Positions 10,046 to 21,849 of a stretch of 64,000 bases of DNA are shown here, in pieces. How positions within the stretch are numbered: position 1 is the stretch's first letter; each line of letters opens with the position of its first letter. A program made the translations under genes and the position numbers. The notes below the pieces were generated by a model. It saw only the letters and a program-made list of their open reading frames with translations, was not told where the DNA came from and did no database searches. The DNA is from Lophius americanus. Taxonomy: Eukaryota > Chordata > Actinopteri > Lophiiformes > Lophiidae. Location: the NCBI GenBank assembly GCA_037951165.1, contig JBBDHG010000107.1, positions 1,911,001 through 1,975,000 on the forward strand, in the 5' to 3' direction.

Positions 10046-10246
10046 GGTGATTCCTAAAACTAAAGCAAAGGAAGTGACATCAGTGGAGGTCGAGAGGCGG
10101 ATGTCTTCTCCGCTAGTTCTTTCTCTACAAATGACTCTTTAGTATTCGTATGTCAGAAGATCCCACGCTGAAGAAGAAATCGTACGCTAATGAATCCATC
10201 GGTTTCAACACACACCTACACCTTTTTTACGATGAAATCTATTCAT

Positions 10247-10283
10247 CCACTAGATGGCAGCACCGAGGCCACCAAGATGGCGG
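10247..10283 (+). promoter_or_regulatory. Exact CTCF core word next to a YY1 word
   Basis: CCACTAGATGGCA (10247-10259) fits CCASYAGRKGGCR exactly, and AAGATGGCGG (10274-10283) follows 14 bases later on the same strand. The pair resembles the one at 7.02-7.07 kb. Binding is not shown by sequence alone. Confidence 0.45.
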
Positions 10284-10721
10284 CTACAGTCGCAGAGGGT
10301 GGCAACTATTTCCAGCTTCGTCGTGTCCACATATATATTTGTTGCGTCGTGAATTGTGGCGATGCTGCCCCCAATGGTCTCTGGTGGTATTGTTCCATTT
10401 CCTTCCAATCTGTCAGCTGGTGAAATACGTAGGAAACGGTGGCGCTGCCGTACGGTCGTCTCTGTTCCTGCTTAACGTTACGCATGAACGAGCATTTCGT
10501 TGCCCCTGCATTCTGGCTGATGCTGAGGGCCGTCGTTCAAGGCTGGTAACCGTGGCAACTCTGGGCGCTCCAGCAGAAGAAGGTGCCAGCGTCGCTCATC
10601 TTCCTCATTCTGATCTTCCAGTTTTGATGACCAGACATGTCACATGATTGAACGGACTCACACGGGTTTAGGGTGTTGATGGTTCACTGTAGTGGGCATT
10701 CGAGGGGACTTCAAGGGGGTT

Positions 10722-11090
10722 ACCACCTGACCAGCCATAACAGTATAACCACCTGTAGAATATGGTGTCTTTAGAGGATGTTGTCCTGCTGGAGGAGGCC
10801 ACAGCCGTTGGGGAAAACCATTTCAAACTTGATTCAAAGCATCACAAAGCTTCACCCAGCTTGTCTAATACCCAGAATGCATCTTGGTCCAATCTCCTCT
10901 CCAGGTAAGCGACTCACACGCACCGGACCATCTATGTGATGTGAAAGAAAACCTCCTCTAGAAGGTGCTCTGATCCATCTCCAAGGGCGCCGTGGTCCAG
11001 TTCTGATGCTGCCCTGTCCATTGAAGGATCTTTCGGCCGTTAACAGAGGTCAGGGGTCACTCTGTCCAGTCTGAAGCTACACAATACAGT
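10722..11090 (-). mobile_element. Tc1/mariner relic 1, internally deleted
   Basis: The left end carries a terminal repeat (ACCAGCCATAACAGTATAAC). Read on the minus strand, the interior follows the transposase gene of the fish Tc1/mariner family whose termini read CATAATGTTATGGCTGATC: CATCAGAACTGGACCACGG near 11000 and TGGCCTCCTCCAGCAGGAC near 10795. The transposase frame is broken and a large middle part is missing. It is non-functional. Confidence 0.75.
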
Positions 11091-11094
11091 GTTA

Positions 11095-11760
11095 GATTGT
11101 GACTATGTGTATTTACTCCCGCACTATACCTGAGTAAAAATGTAGTATTTCCATTGCGTACTACTCCACTACACCTCCCAGGAAATATTCTACTTTCAGG
11201 TTCTTTTCCGATTCAACGTGTCTTCTTATCCTCCCTGTCTTGTGAAAACCAGGAACCTCCTAATGTGTTGATTCTTGAATACTCGTGATAAACGTGAAGG
11301 ATTAAGTGTCTTTATGGGTTGAGAAACTTCTCCCCCTTCTGAAGAAAATACTCTTCTTAAGAACCTTCCAGGATTATCTGGAAAATGTCACAAAGCTGAA
11401 AACAGAATGATCTCATGGAAACTGGGCTTCTTAAAGAAATGTGATTCTCACAGGACAGGGACTACTGCAGAATAAAGTAGTTAGATTACTTCAACATTTA
11501 ACTTCTACTGCAGCACCGCAGACCTCCGTTGTTTAAGCTTCAGACCTATTCCTCCAAATATAACAGGGAAACGCTGACAGGGTCCACTGAGTTCTTTGGA
11601 TTTGATACTTTAAGGATATATAATACTCGCATACTTCTTCTTGAGTAAAGTTCTGCAGGTCTTTTGCTTGTATTGGAGTATTTTCACAGTGTGGTATTAA
11701 CAGCCCAACTCACGTAAAGGATGTGAATACTTCATCCACCGCTGACGCAGGTGCAGAGGC
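11095..11760 (+). repeat. Interspersed repeat, second copy of the 7.3-kb type
   Basis: Both ends look like a repeat common in fish: GAGTAAAAATGTAGTATTTC and ACTACTCCACTACACCTCCC near 11130-11180, and TTGTATTGGAGTATTTTCAC and AAAGGATGTGAATACTTCAT near 11668-11735. The middle is unrecognised. The ends abut the Tc1 relic on the left. Confidence 0.5.
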
Positions 11761-12664
11761 AGCACAGTATGATGTCACTGTGATGTCACTGTGATGTCAT
11801 GGTATCAGAACCAGCATAAATCTGTCAGTAGCTTGTGCTTTGGCAGATCCCTCAGGGGGATCAGAAACACGCCCAGTGAGAGCGCCCTGGTGGTCTTCTC
11901 TTAGACCAGATTTCACTTTTAAAACGGGTGCAGATAACATCTTTTCAGGTCTTCTGGAGACCTGGACTACATCTTTGGACCTTTTATGGAGTCATTTTTT
12001 TCAAAAACTGGCCCCCCTCCTGCTCCGCTGTTTTGTCTGTGACGGTCCAGAAATGTTTTTTCTGGACCTTCTTCTTCGGTCTTGTCCTGTGTTTATCGGT
12101 CTGCTGTCACTTCCAATGGTACAAGCAGCCAAAAGAGTAAACAAACAGAACAGAAGTTCTAGAAGCTTGGTTTGTCCCTGGATCGTCGATCACTGGTACA
12201 GTTTGATCCAAACAGAGACCACCTCTGTTCCTGGATCAAAGTCTGCTGACCTGGTCAGAACTTGAATCTGGTCTGGGGGAGATTTTCCTCCCCCACACAC
12301 ACTTTTGACCCAATCAAACTGAATAGTCCAGAACTCAATGTTGGACTTTCCGTCAGTGGGGGGTAGATAAGATAATGACTGGATTTGTGCGTATTTCCTC
12401 CCTTCACTCTTTAAAGCCCTCTTCGTCGTTCCTCTTCGTGGCAGAACTCTGTTCTGACGTCTTTATTTGATCGTGGTGAGATTGGCAAGAACAATGAGGG
12501 AGTATTTTTATTTCCTCTTATCTCCTGCAGCTCATAAAACCTCCGATATTACAGTTGTTTGTCCTCCTGTCAGAAAAATCCTCCGCCTCCCTACGAAATA
12601 CAAAGTAGACCAGCATTCAGGAGACTGAAGACCACTCTGAAGGCCCGGATAACGGATTAATGAC

Positions 12665-12696
12665 CCCTTTTCTCAGGACCCCTCCTGAGAAAAGGG
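12665..12696. repeat. Perfect 14-bp hairpin with CCCC loop
   Basis: CCCTTTTCTCAGGA, loop CCCC, then TCCTGAGAAAAGGG. The arms are perfectly complementary. It may be a young inverted duplication or a transposon end, but no related copy is seen in the window. Confidence 0.9.
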
Positions 12697-13557
12697 CTCT
12701 GACACGGGACAGTTTAACCTGACCGCCTCTCTTTTGGCGACGCGGCGCTGATGTCCTCACTCAACGTGTCTCTGGCAGCGAGAAGCTGTAAAGAGGAAAT
12801 AAAAGCTGGTCTGCAGATGTAATAAAGGGAGGTGGAGACTTTCTGGAGGCCTGGAACTGTAAATGATGTCTCTGCTGGGATGAATCCCACAGAAAGTGGG
12901 TTCTGCCTGCTCTCAGAACAGTCAATATTTGTCCCAAAGGTCGATACGACCTCTGAGTCAGTCGATCTGATCGCTGCTCGCCAAGATAAAATAAGAGGCT
13001 TATTAAGAAACCCTTGATGTTTCACTGATGGTTAATAGAAAACTTCTGACAAATATCGCCTGGCTCCGTTCTGAAGAGCCACAACTCTGAAAGGTTTTTG
13101 CTGAGCTCTGGTTTTTTGGACAGCCAATTGGTCTCAGTGTTCTGGCTGTGAACAGGGAACACCATAAATTCTGGACTGCACTCAGGACCAAACCCATGTC
13201 GGTCTCTATCAAAAAATCTGGTCTACATGGGAGCTGTTGTTGGTCATTACGTCTCAGCAGAAACAGGGACCAGCTGCTGTTAGGCTGGAACTGATGTCTG
13301 TTGCAGCGCCGAGGATTGGTACCTGTGGGGGTCCAGAAGGAGACGGTTTGAGGTCTGGTTCTGGGTTGGTGGTGACGACGGAGTGATGGTCCAGGAGTTG
13401 TGGCTGCATGCAGGAGGACTGACTGGATGTTCGCAGGAAAGTTCAACTGAGGTTGAGGATCAGACGCCGGTCGGAGATATGTGTTGGATAGGTACTGACC
13501 GCCTAGGTCAACCGGGTCAAGGACAGGGAACCAACAGCAAAGAGGTCGGTAAAGTCA

Positions 13558-13570
13558 CCAGCAGGGGGCA
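13558..13570 (+). promoter_or_regulatory. Exact CTCF core word
   Basis: CCAGCAGGGGGCA fits CCASYAGRKGGCR in full and is identical to the word inside GPATCH1 exon 6 (936-948), in the same orientation. Confidence 0.45.
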
Positions 13571-13689
13571 GGTTTTCCTGACAGAAAGAAATCAGCGGGT
13601 CAGGTTTGTTTTTGCACTATGCACCTAAGCTTGGCACCCAAAGCTCAATGGTGGGCGTGTGGAGGGAAGGCTAGCTGTTGTCTGATCGT

Positions 13690-14396
13690 ACAGAGGAGCT
13701 ACTGAAACACACAGTAACGACAAACTGACAACACACAGACGACACACAGACAAACACACTGACAACACATAGACAACAGACCGACAATACACTGACAACA
13801 CAATGACAACACATAGAAAACAGACAGTCATCACATTGACAACAAACATACATCACACAGACAACACTCTGACAACACAGACAACAAACATACATCACAC
13901 AGACAACACTCTGACAACACAGACAACAAACAGACAACACACAGAAAACACACAGACAACAGGTAGTAATCACACTGACAACACACAGACAACACTCTGA
14001 CAACACAGACAACAAACAGACAACACACAGAAAACACACAGACAACAGGTAGTAATCACACTGACAACACACAGACAACACTCTGACAACACAGACAACA
14101 AACAGACAACACACAGAAAACACACAGACAACAAAGAGTAATCACATTGACAACACACAGACAACAGGTAGTAATCACACTGACAACACACAGACAACAC
14201 TCTGACAACACAGACAACAAACAGACAACACATAGACATCAAACAGACATCACACGGACAACACACGGACAACACACGGACAACACACGGACAACACACT
14301 GACAACACAGACAACAAACAGACAACACATAGACATCAAACAGACATCACACGGACAAATCACGGACAACACACGGACAACACACATCTAACACAC
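13690..14396. repeat. ACACAGACAAC minisatellite with about 86-bp higher-order repeat
   Basis: Short units of 9-12 bases (CACAGACAACA, CACTGACAACA, CTCTGACAACA). A larger block marked by GGTAGTAATCACACTGACAA recurs at about 13962, 14048 and 14167 with a variant near 14135. The minus-strand Cys/Val/Leu-rich frames come from the repeat. Confidence 0.9.
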
Positions 14397-14436
14397 GGAG
14401 TGGCTTTGGCGGTAAATGGGGACCCACACAAAATTA

Positions 14437-14470
14437 AACAGGTGGTTTAAACGTTATGGCTGATTTGTTG
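14437..14470. mobile_element. Isolated Tc1/mariner-type terminus, decayed
   Basis: GGTGGTTTAAACGTTATGGC followed by TGATTTGT closely resembles the terminus of the family at 10.7 and 23.5 kb. The rest of any element would lie where the ACACAGACAAC array now stands. Short match, so tentative. Confidence 0.4.
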
Positions 14471-15780
14471 GGTAAAGAAAATGAAACGTTTCTTGGTCTT
14501 TTTCTCAGATATTTCTTTTTAGATTCTTCTTAAATATAGTAATATGTATAAATATAAATGATTACTGCTCTGGTTATTTTCTTCTATGATATGGATTTTT
14601 TTAAATCACTTTTCTTTGGGTTGTTGGAACTTTTTCATTTATCATTGTTTAATAGTTTAAAATAGTTTTAGTTTATTTCTGTAGGTATTAGTATATTTAA
14701 AAACGCTATAAACATATATAATTATAAATATATATATATTAGTATATATACAGTAACTTGGACAAACACTCGGAGACAAAGACCTCCTCCAGATCACAGC
14801 AGTACCCCCGGTTTAGGAGAAACTCTTGCTCTTACTCTGACATGAGACCAAACGACTGTTGGGACTCTAATAAGGCGTGACGCTTGGACCCGCGTGGACC
14901 CGTTGGATCACAGTTATGTGTTGACCCCTCAATGACCCTTACCTGACCTCTGATCAACCCGCGTTTGAATCAGATTTGCTTTGCAGGTCAAGGTAAAGCC
15001 TTCATATCTCACACCATTCTCCTTCTTGGCGTTCGTTATCCGCTGGCATTAGCCGGCTAGCATGAGGCCCAATCAGCTTACAAATACCCCAACCAGTTGA
15101 CCCCGGTGCGACCTCCATGTTAAGATAGAAAGCGCCAACTGTGTCCGACCTTTCAGCTGACTCCAATGGTCATATGCTAAGACCGGAGCTGTGAAAATGT
15201 CACCCGAACAAACGCGCCACTGTGGGTTTCCCATCAGCCCTTGCAATTACAGACTCATTTCTCTCACTTGGAGGTTGGATTAAGATGGCGGAGGGGCTTA
15301 TCAAAGATCAGAGCTGCGGTTGGAGGTGTTCTACGCCACAGGCTAAATCTGACGAAGAATGGCCCACTCACAGTCTGTACTCTCAGGGGTAAGGTCTGTA
15401 ACCTTTCGCCCCAGAGCCGAGGCAGTGAGCGGCACCGGCAGCATCCAGAACCGTCCCATTAACGGGTTCTTCTTCGGTGTTTGTGGATGAACCATCCGAC
15501 AGAAAGAGAGAGAGAGAGAAAATTTTTACTCTAAAGTATAAATAAACCAAAGTCAGGTGCTGTTGTTTATCTCATTAATGAACACTATTTCCCATAATGC
15601 CTTGGGTTTTGTCATAGTGTCACATGCTCCTCTGATCTGGTGGAAAAATTACCTTCGCAGCAGGAACAACATGGAAGAGATGTTTATCGGTCGGAGCTGT
15701 TTGAAGTTTGGGAATTACCTTCAGATCATGACCTCACCTGTCTCTGCCGGTTTATTGATTTGTCCCGTTAGGAAGGAAAT
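14470..15780. other. AT-rich then mixed non-coding DNA
   Basis: 14470-14760 is AT-rich with TATATA runs. The remainder shows no gene. AAGATGGCGG (15282-15291) is a third exact YY1-type word, and AGAG runs occur near 15504. Confidence 0.5.
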
Positions 15781-16700
15781 GAGGAGGTACGCAAGAGGAG
15801 GAGAAGCAACAGGAGGAACTGAGGCTGTCAGGAAGGATTGTAGAAGGGAAAAGGAAACAAGGAAGTGAGGAGAAGAGGGATTGAAAAGAGACAGGGAGGT
15901 AGTGAAGGATGGAAGGAGGAACGGGTGGTAAGAAGGGGGAAGGAAAGGAAAGGAAGATGGTAAAAGGAGGTATGGAAGGATAGGAGGGGGAATGGAAGCA
16001 AAGAAGGAAGAAGGGAAGAAAAGGAGACAGGGGAAGAAATATGGAGGTATAGGAATTGAGGATGACGGAAGGGATAATGGAGGAGAGGAAATGAGGAAGT
16101 AAGAGAAAGAGGAATTTAGAACAAAAAATAAGGTAGGGAAGGAAAGAAAGAGTTAGCGTCAGAACTGAGGATTCTGGGAGGGATAACGGAAGAGAAAATA
16201 GGGAAAGAAAGAAGGAGGTTTGGATAAATGGTGGAGGAAGGGAAGGAAACACAATCTGTAAGAAGGGAAGGAAAAGCTCAGGAAGCAGTGAAGGAAACTA
16301 GGAAATAAAAGGTGAATGAAGAATGAAAGGATGATGTGGTAAGAAAGAAGGAGGTATGTGGGGGAAAAAGATGTAAGGAAGGAAAGAAGGAGACAGTGAA
16401 AGAAAGAAGGAGGTAGAGAAGGAAAGAAGGAGGTATGGATGTAAAAGAGGAGATAGGAAGGAAAGACAATTTATGAGAAGTAGGGAAGGAAAGAGGAAAA
16501 GAGGAACAGGTGAAGGAAATTAGGAAATGAAAAGTGGATGAAGCAGGAAAGGAGGAGTGAAGGAAAGAGTGGAAATAAAAATGTAGGAAGTAGAGGAAGA
16601 CATGAAAGCGTGAAAGAAAAGTGGAGAACGTAGTGAAAGAGCTAGGAGGTAGCAAAGGAAAGGAGATGAATAAGAGGAGGAATCCTTCCTTCATCTCCAG
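15780..16700. repeat. Purine-rich tract 2
   Basis: About 0.9 kb of G/A on the plus strand built of AAGGAAAGAAGGAGGTA-like words, like the 8.3-9.3 kb tract. No coding signal. The opposite-strand Ser/Phe/Leu-rich frames are artefacts. Confidence 0.85.
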
Positions 16701-17870
16701 CAGCAGGTTTTTCTTCATTTTCAAACTTCGCCCTCAACGACCTCAAACCGACTTCTGCCTCCGACACGCGACAGGAAGTCTCCAAACAAAAGGCTTCCTG
16801 TGTTTTTAAAACCTCGAATAAAGTTTTAACCTGCGGGACGACGACCCCGCTAAGAGTTTACTGTCGGCGCCACGACGCAAACCAGCTGCTCCGACACGGA
16901 AAGACGGATCGTCGCTGACATTATTTGGCAACCACGTCTGTCAAACGCTTCAATCATCCGCTGTCGGGATTATGTTCAAGGACTTTCACTGTCACTGAGG
17001 TCAGAGGTCGGAGGTCGTGGTGCCGTTAGTGGTTTTATCTGATTGTGTCTGGAGGCTGCCGGCTCCGGGTCAAACATCGTCGCCGTGAACATGAAGAAGA
17101 TTCCATCCATTTATGTGGCACTTTGAAGGGTTGTCCTCAGTTCTCTGAAAAAAAGCCCCATTAAAGGTCAAAGGTCAGTGAGAAGGCCAGCTTCCACAAA
17201 AGTCGTCTCACTCTTGTATGTGTCAGCTCCGCCCAGCGGCCGGTCGTCACGACAACAGAGAGGAAGGACAGACCGAAAGAAAAGAGAAAAAACAAGTCTA
17301 GTGTGTACTTCCTCTTCAATGTCTGAACTCCCATGGTGCACTTCACCAGCAGACAGCCAATCACTGACCAGCATTCAACTTTAATCTTTCACCTTCTGAC
17401 CCCCTCAGAGTTGGACTCACTCTTCAGACTGGGTTCATCGTCTCGCTGCGTGACCTCCCACACTGATGACCCGACATTCTCCTGCAAAATGTTCTTGTCG
17501 CAGAATTCACGTTCCCCTGAGGGATTGTGGGTCTTCCTGGTCCTGATCCAGCAGAGCGTCTCCAGAATGTCAGACCGCGATGACGCCGAACGTAAAATCA
17601 GTCTGGTTTCACAGGGAGCCATGGCTCGATGTTAGCGGACGGGAAAGTTCTCTCTGGGTGTCATGAAAGGTGCAGATGAGGAGATGGATGGCGTGTCGGG
17701 GGGCTTGGTTTACTCTGTGTCGCTTCTCTCATTTTACTTTGAAGGTTTGTTGCTGTGGTTCCGTTTTGTTTCCTGTTTTATTTTGAAGGTGTGGATCTCC
17801 ATGTTGTTTATTCAGCTTTGAGTTTCTTCTTTTTCCCGTCTCATTCTCTATGAGGCGTCTTTTCTACACG
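16700..17870. other. Non-coding stretch, nothing recognised
   Basis: Mixed-composition DNA with small overlapping frames on both strands at 17161-17640. None has a recognisable domain. Confidence 0.5.
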
Positions 17871-18200
17871 TACAAATGTTACATCTAAATGTAAATATAA
17901 ATGTTATATCTAAATGTTAAATTTAAATGTAAATAATGTATCTAAATGTTAAATCTGAGTCTAATAGTTAAATCTAAATGTTAAATGTAAATAATGTATC
18001 TAAATGTTAAATCTGAGTCTAATAGTTAAATCTAAATGTTAAATCTAAATGTTAAATCTAAATATTATATCCACTGCGAATTTGAATCTTCATGTCATTT
18101 AAATCTTTCAATATAAAGCTAGATGTTGTATCTAAAAGCTAAATCTGAATTTAAATCTCAATGTCTGTTGAAAGTAAATCCTGAACCTAAATACTTGTAA
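17870..18200. repeat. AT-rich TAAATCTAAATGT repeat
   Basis: Degenerate tandem words TAAATCTAAATGTTAAAT, with one longer block (ATAATGTATCTAAATGTTAA ... TCTAATAGTTAAATC) duplicated at about 17934 and 17993. Confidence 0.8.
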
Positions 18201-19145
18201 ATTTACTCCGACGTCAGCTGAAGTACCAAAATAAAGGGTTGATGAAGAAAAGCACTTCTAGCCGTAGTAAACGCGGCTCCTTCTGCACCTAGACGGTTTT
18301 TAAAAAAGGCAAACGTCATTGAATGGTTCGACAACAAACCCAGGAGGTTGAAAATGAATGAAATGAAAAGTTTTCATGCTTTTTGCTTCTTCAGGTTGAC
18401 GTTGTTTCGCTGAAGCTTCTCAAACACGGCCGACATAAAACCCTTTGGTTTTCTATGAAAACCCCGCCCTCAGTCTCTGACATCACCGCGTCTTGATTTT
18501 CACCCCGACCAACTTTGAGTTGCTCTTCAGCACCCGTTAGAATCTTCTTCATCTTCATCCTTCTTCAGCTTTTATTCTGGTGCTTCCACTGACATTACTG
18601 TAAATCTGCCTATTGTCATATTTAGATCTTGGATTAAACCTTTGGAGCTAAATGAGGCAAAGCGTTGCTCATAAAGGGCGGCGTGTGCCGCGTTTACCAA
18701 CGGCGGCCCATAATTCTCTTCTGATGCCTCCGTTTATAATGTTTTGCTGCGTTTTCCCTCCAGCTGCGTCTCATTATTCCAGTAGATTCGGTTTCTGCCA
18801 GATTTTAGCAGAACCATTAGCAGAATAAAGTCAGAATATCACGGAGATAAAAGACAAAAAGACGTCATGACATCGTGCCAAAAGCGTCGCTTCACAAAGA
18901 ATGAAGTCGTGCTTTTACCAGAAAAAGTCAATAAAAATAAGTGTTTTATGTTATTATTTAGAAGTTAGGAGTCACAATAAAAAGAAAAGCGTCAGATGTT
19001 TAGGAGGGAAATGTTGTTATTTACCACAAAGAAATGTTTTTCTTGCAAAGTTGCAATTTTTGGACAAACAGTCATCTAATAAAAAGAGAAGGTTTAGGAG
19101 AAAAAATGTTTAATGATGATGTACAAATAAAATAAAATAAACCTC
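18200..19145. other. Non-coding stretch, nothing recognised
   Basis: No domain, TIR or tandem period stands out. A 70-residue open frame at 18901-19113 is lysine/phenylalanine-rich and lies in AT-rich DNA, so it is probably not a gene. Confidence 0.45.
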
Positions 19146-19147
19146 AT

Positions 19148-19692
19148 ACTGTTTCACTGTGTGAACCTGGACTGTTTCATTATGTGAACCTGGACTGTTT
19201 CACTTTATGAACCTGGACTGTTTCATTATGTGAACCTGGACTGTTTCACTGTATGATCCTGGACTGTTTCATTATGTGAACCTGGACTGTTTCACTTTAT
19301 GAACCTGGACTGTTTCACTGTATGAACCTGGACTGTTTCTCTGTATGAACCTGGACTGTTTCTCTGTGTGAACCTGGACTGTTTCTCTGTATGAACCTGG
19401 ACTGTTTCACTGTATGAACCTGGACTGTTTCTCTGTATGAACCTGGACTGTTTCACTGTGTGAACCTGGACTGTTTCACTGTATGAACCTGGACTGTTTC
19501 TCTGTATGAACCTGGACTGTTTCTCTGTATGAACCTGGACTGTTTCTCTGTATGAACCTGGACTGTTTCTCTGTATGAACCTGGACTGTTTCACTGTATG
19601 AACCTGGACTGTTTCATTGTATGAACCTGGACTGTTTCACTGTATGAACCTGGACTGTTTCACTGTATGAACCTGGACTGTTTCTCTGTGTG
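19148..19692. repeat. 23-bp minisatellite array 2
   Basis: About 24 tandem units around GAACCTGGACTGTTTCACTG, with TTTCTCTGTAT, TTTCATTATGT and TTTCACTTTAT variants interspersed. It has the same orientation as the GPATCH1 intron array. Confidence 0.95.
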
Positions 19693-19729
19693 TAGCTTAT
19701 GTGCCGTTTGTTGTTGTTGTTGTCCCGGT

Positions 19730-19760
19730 GATCAGGAGATCTTACTGAGATCTCCTGATC
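19730..19760. repeat. Perfect 13-bp hairpin between minisatellite and Tc1 relic
   Basis: GATCAGGAGATCT, loop TACTG, then AGATCTCCTGATC. It lies at the seam between minisatellite array 2 and the Tc1 relic, next to a short GTT run. Confidence 0.9.
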
Positions 19761-19769
19761 TCCATCTTT

Positions 19770-20350
19770 GACCCTAGGTCCGGCTTTCTTCTAGTGGAAT
19801 AATGTGATTGGTTCACACCAGATGGATCAGAACCCCTGAGAGGAAGAGTTCTACTTTCCTCTCATCAGTCCAGAGAAGATTCTCCCGGAAGCTCTGACGG
19901 TCATCAAGGTGTGTTGTGGGTAAATATAGACCGGCTTTAATGTTCTTCCGGGTCAGCAGCGGCTTTCTCTTCACCAATCTCCCATGATTCCACTTTTGCC
20001 CAGTGTCTTCAGAGTACTGGAGATATGACCTCTGACCTCTATTGAGATGAGAGAGGCCTCCTTAGAAGCTTCTCTCTGGATCCTCTGTCACTTCCTGAGA
20101 TCCTTCGTCTTCCTCTCTGAGGAATGTCGGATCCTCTGTAACGGTTAGTTATTGTTCCGGATCTTCTCCATGTGTGGATAACGTGTCTCATTGTGGATCT
20201 GTGGAGTTCCAGAACCTTAGGAACAGCTTTGGAACCCTTCACTGTCTGATGGATCTCAATCCCCTTCTGGACTTTGACTCTGACATAGGGTTCTACCGGT
20301 GAGACCCACGAACCGACGACCTGCTTCTGGAGTCTACTGAAGGGATGATG
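19770..20350 (-). mobile_element. Tc1-like transposase relic 2
   Basis: The minus strand begins with a helix-turn-helix part (ELHRSTMRHVIHTWRRSGTI, about 20200-20140). It continues with KRKPLLTRKNIKAGLY and SFRENLLWTDERKVELF near 19960-19850, the segment holding the first catalytic Asp of the DDE triad. The rest of the DDE domain is missing at the array border and stops interrupt the frame. It is a dead fragment of a cut-and-paste transposon. Confidence 0.8.
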
Positions 20351-20960
20351 TGACAGAACAGGACCGGGTCCGACCCGTCCGGCTGGTACTTCTTTAGCTT
20401 AGAAATTTTAAGGAAACGTACTCAGAACCGGATCACAGAGGATGATTGACAGCTCTGACGCCGTGGAACTCGTGACCCTCGTTCCACGTGTGACTCGGTC
20501 CAGGAGGAGACGTCAGGACCCTCCCGGATCAGATGTTTGGGTCTGATTGTTCTGTTGGCCGAGACCTTCGGGCGTCTCCATGGGTTTGTGACGTCCCTCA
20601 TTGTTTTTACTGCATCTCATGCTGACTGGAGGCTTTTTAAGCTCCCCGGCCGCGGCGGGCCTCGGCGGGCCTCGGCGCTCACACCAGCGCTTATATAACT
20701 TAGCTCTCTGTTTGCGAGGTGACGAGGAACCACGTGGTCCTTAAGAGGATTGAGGTCCGGCAAACGCGGCCCGGTAGGGGTTTTGTTTCCCCGTCCATCC
20801 TGTCATGTGTCTCACTCTCTTCTGCTGCAAACAAACGTGAAAGAGGAAGTCGCTGGAACCACTTCTGTCTTCTGCAGAGTTTAGTTTGTGCTGATTCACG
20901 ATGAAGGAACCATAAACCCACCCATGAAACACAACTTCAGCGCCAGATGAAGGGAAGATT
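20350..20960. other. Non-coding stretch with a CpG-rich patch
   Basis: GGCCGCGGCGGGCCTCGGCG around 20649 is rich in CpG. No exon is recognised on either strand. Confidence 0.4.
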
Positions 20961-21800
20961 GGAAACAAAAGCAGAGAAACATTTTATTTATTTATTTTTT
21001 TAAACGCTGGTCGTTACATTTACTCGAAAGTAAAAAAAATGTAGATTTTTGTTAAATTTCATTTTTTTTTTAAAGAGGATTTCATTATTTTTAAGTTTTA
21101 CAGGATTAGATCGTGTTGACATGAACCGATAGAATCGATGGTCTTGTTCTGTGGCGCACCGTAAAAAGTATTTAGTTCATAGACACACAATTAAATGAAG
21201 TATTAATGAGTCGAAATTAAAATATTATTAAAAATAGTTATTATGATTTTTGTCACCAGTGGAAATGATTTTTTCAAAAATAAACAATTCTCTTTTTAAA
21301 GTGCTCAATATTTGTCAGAACATGTCGGATTCCTGCACCAATATCAATCAATAATTTCCAATAATAGAACTTTTTTATTCTTTCATGTTCTGTAAAAAAA
21401 AAAGAAGTTATTCATGAGAAATCTCGTTTTCTTAAAGAAATCCCCTCAATTAGTCCCCAGAAATGAAATGTGTGAGTTCTTAGGGTCTAACTTATGGATT
21501 TAAGTTGTAAATACTTTAACTTTTAGTTGAGTGCTACCTGCTATTTGGATTAAATGAATTATTTCCACTTAACTTAACGTTCTTCTTTCAGCCCTAAGTA
21601 ATCGTGTTCATTTATTAAGCTGCGATAAACTTTACGTAATCGTTACTTTTACTACGACAGCTGCCGGAAACAACGTCCAGTTTTCTGTCAAACGAGGAGG
21701 TTCCTTCAGACGGATTGATTTAGAAAAACATATTTATTGAATTATTAATCAAGTCATTGATTAATGGAATTATTTATACTGTAAAAGTATAGGACAAAGC
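20960..21800. repeat. AT-rich low-complexity stretch
   Basis: A+T-rich DNA with T and A runs, no clear period and no coding signal. Confidence 0.6.
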
Positions 21801-21816
21801 TTAGACTTAGGGAAAT

Positions 21817-21849
21817 GAGGAGGAGGAGGAGGAGGAGGAGGAGGAGGAA
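21817..21849 (+). repeat. (GAG)n microsatellite
   Basis: About ten uninterrupted GAG triplets. Confidence 0.95.

Larger units (their letters stand above)
11765..13690. other. Non-coding stretch, no gene recognised
   Basis: Open frames at 11840-12265 (+) and 13003-13446 (-) have no recognisable domain, no typical start context and no supporting splice pattern. The stretch holds a strong hairpin (12665-12696) and an exact CTCF word (13558-13570). Confidence 0.5.

Noticed and set aside
13003..13446. 147-residue minus-strand frame as a gene or transposase
   Set aside because: No motif of any transposase or host family could be found in it or in neighbouring frames.
13671..14317. Cys/Val/Leu-rich minus-strand frames resembling membrane peptides
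   Set aside because: Arise from the ACACAGACAAC array. The composition is dictated by the repeat.
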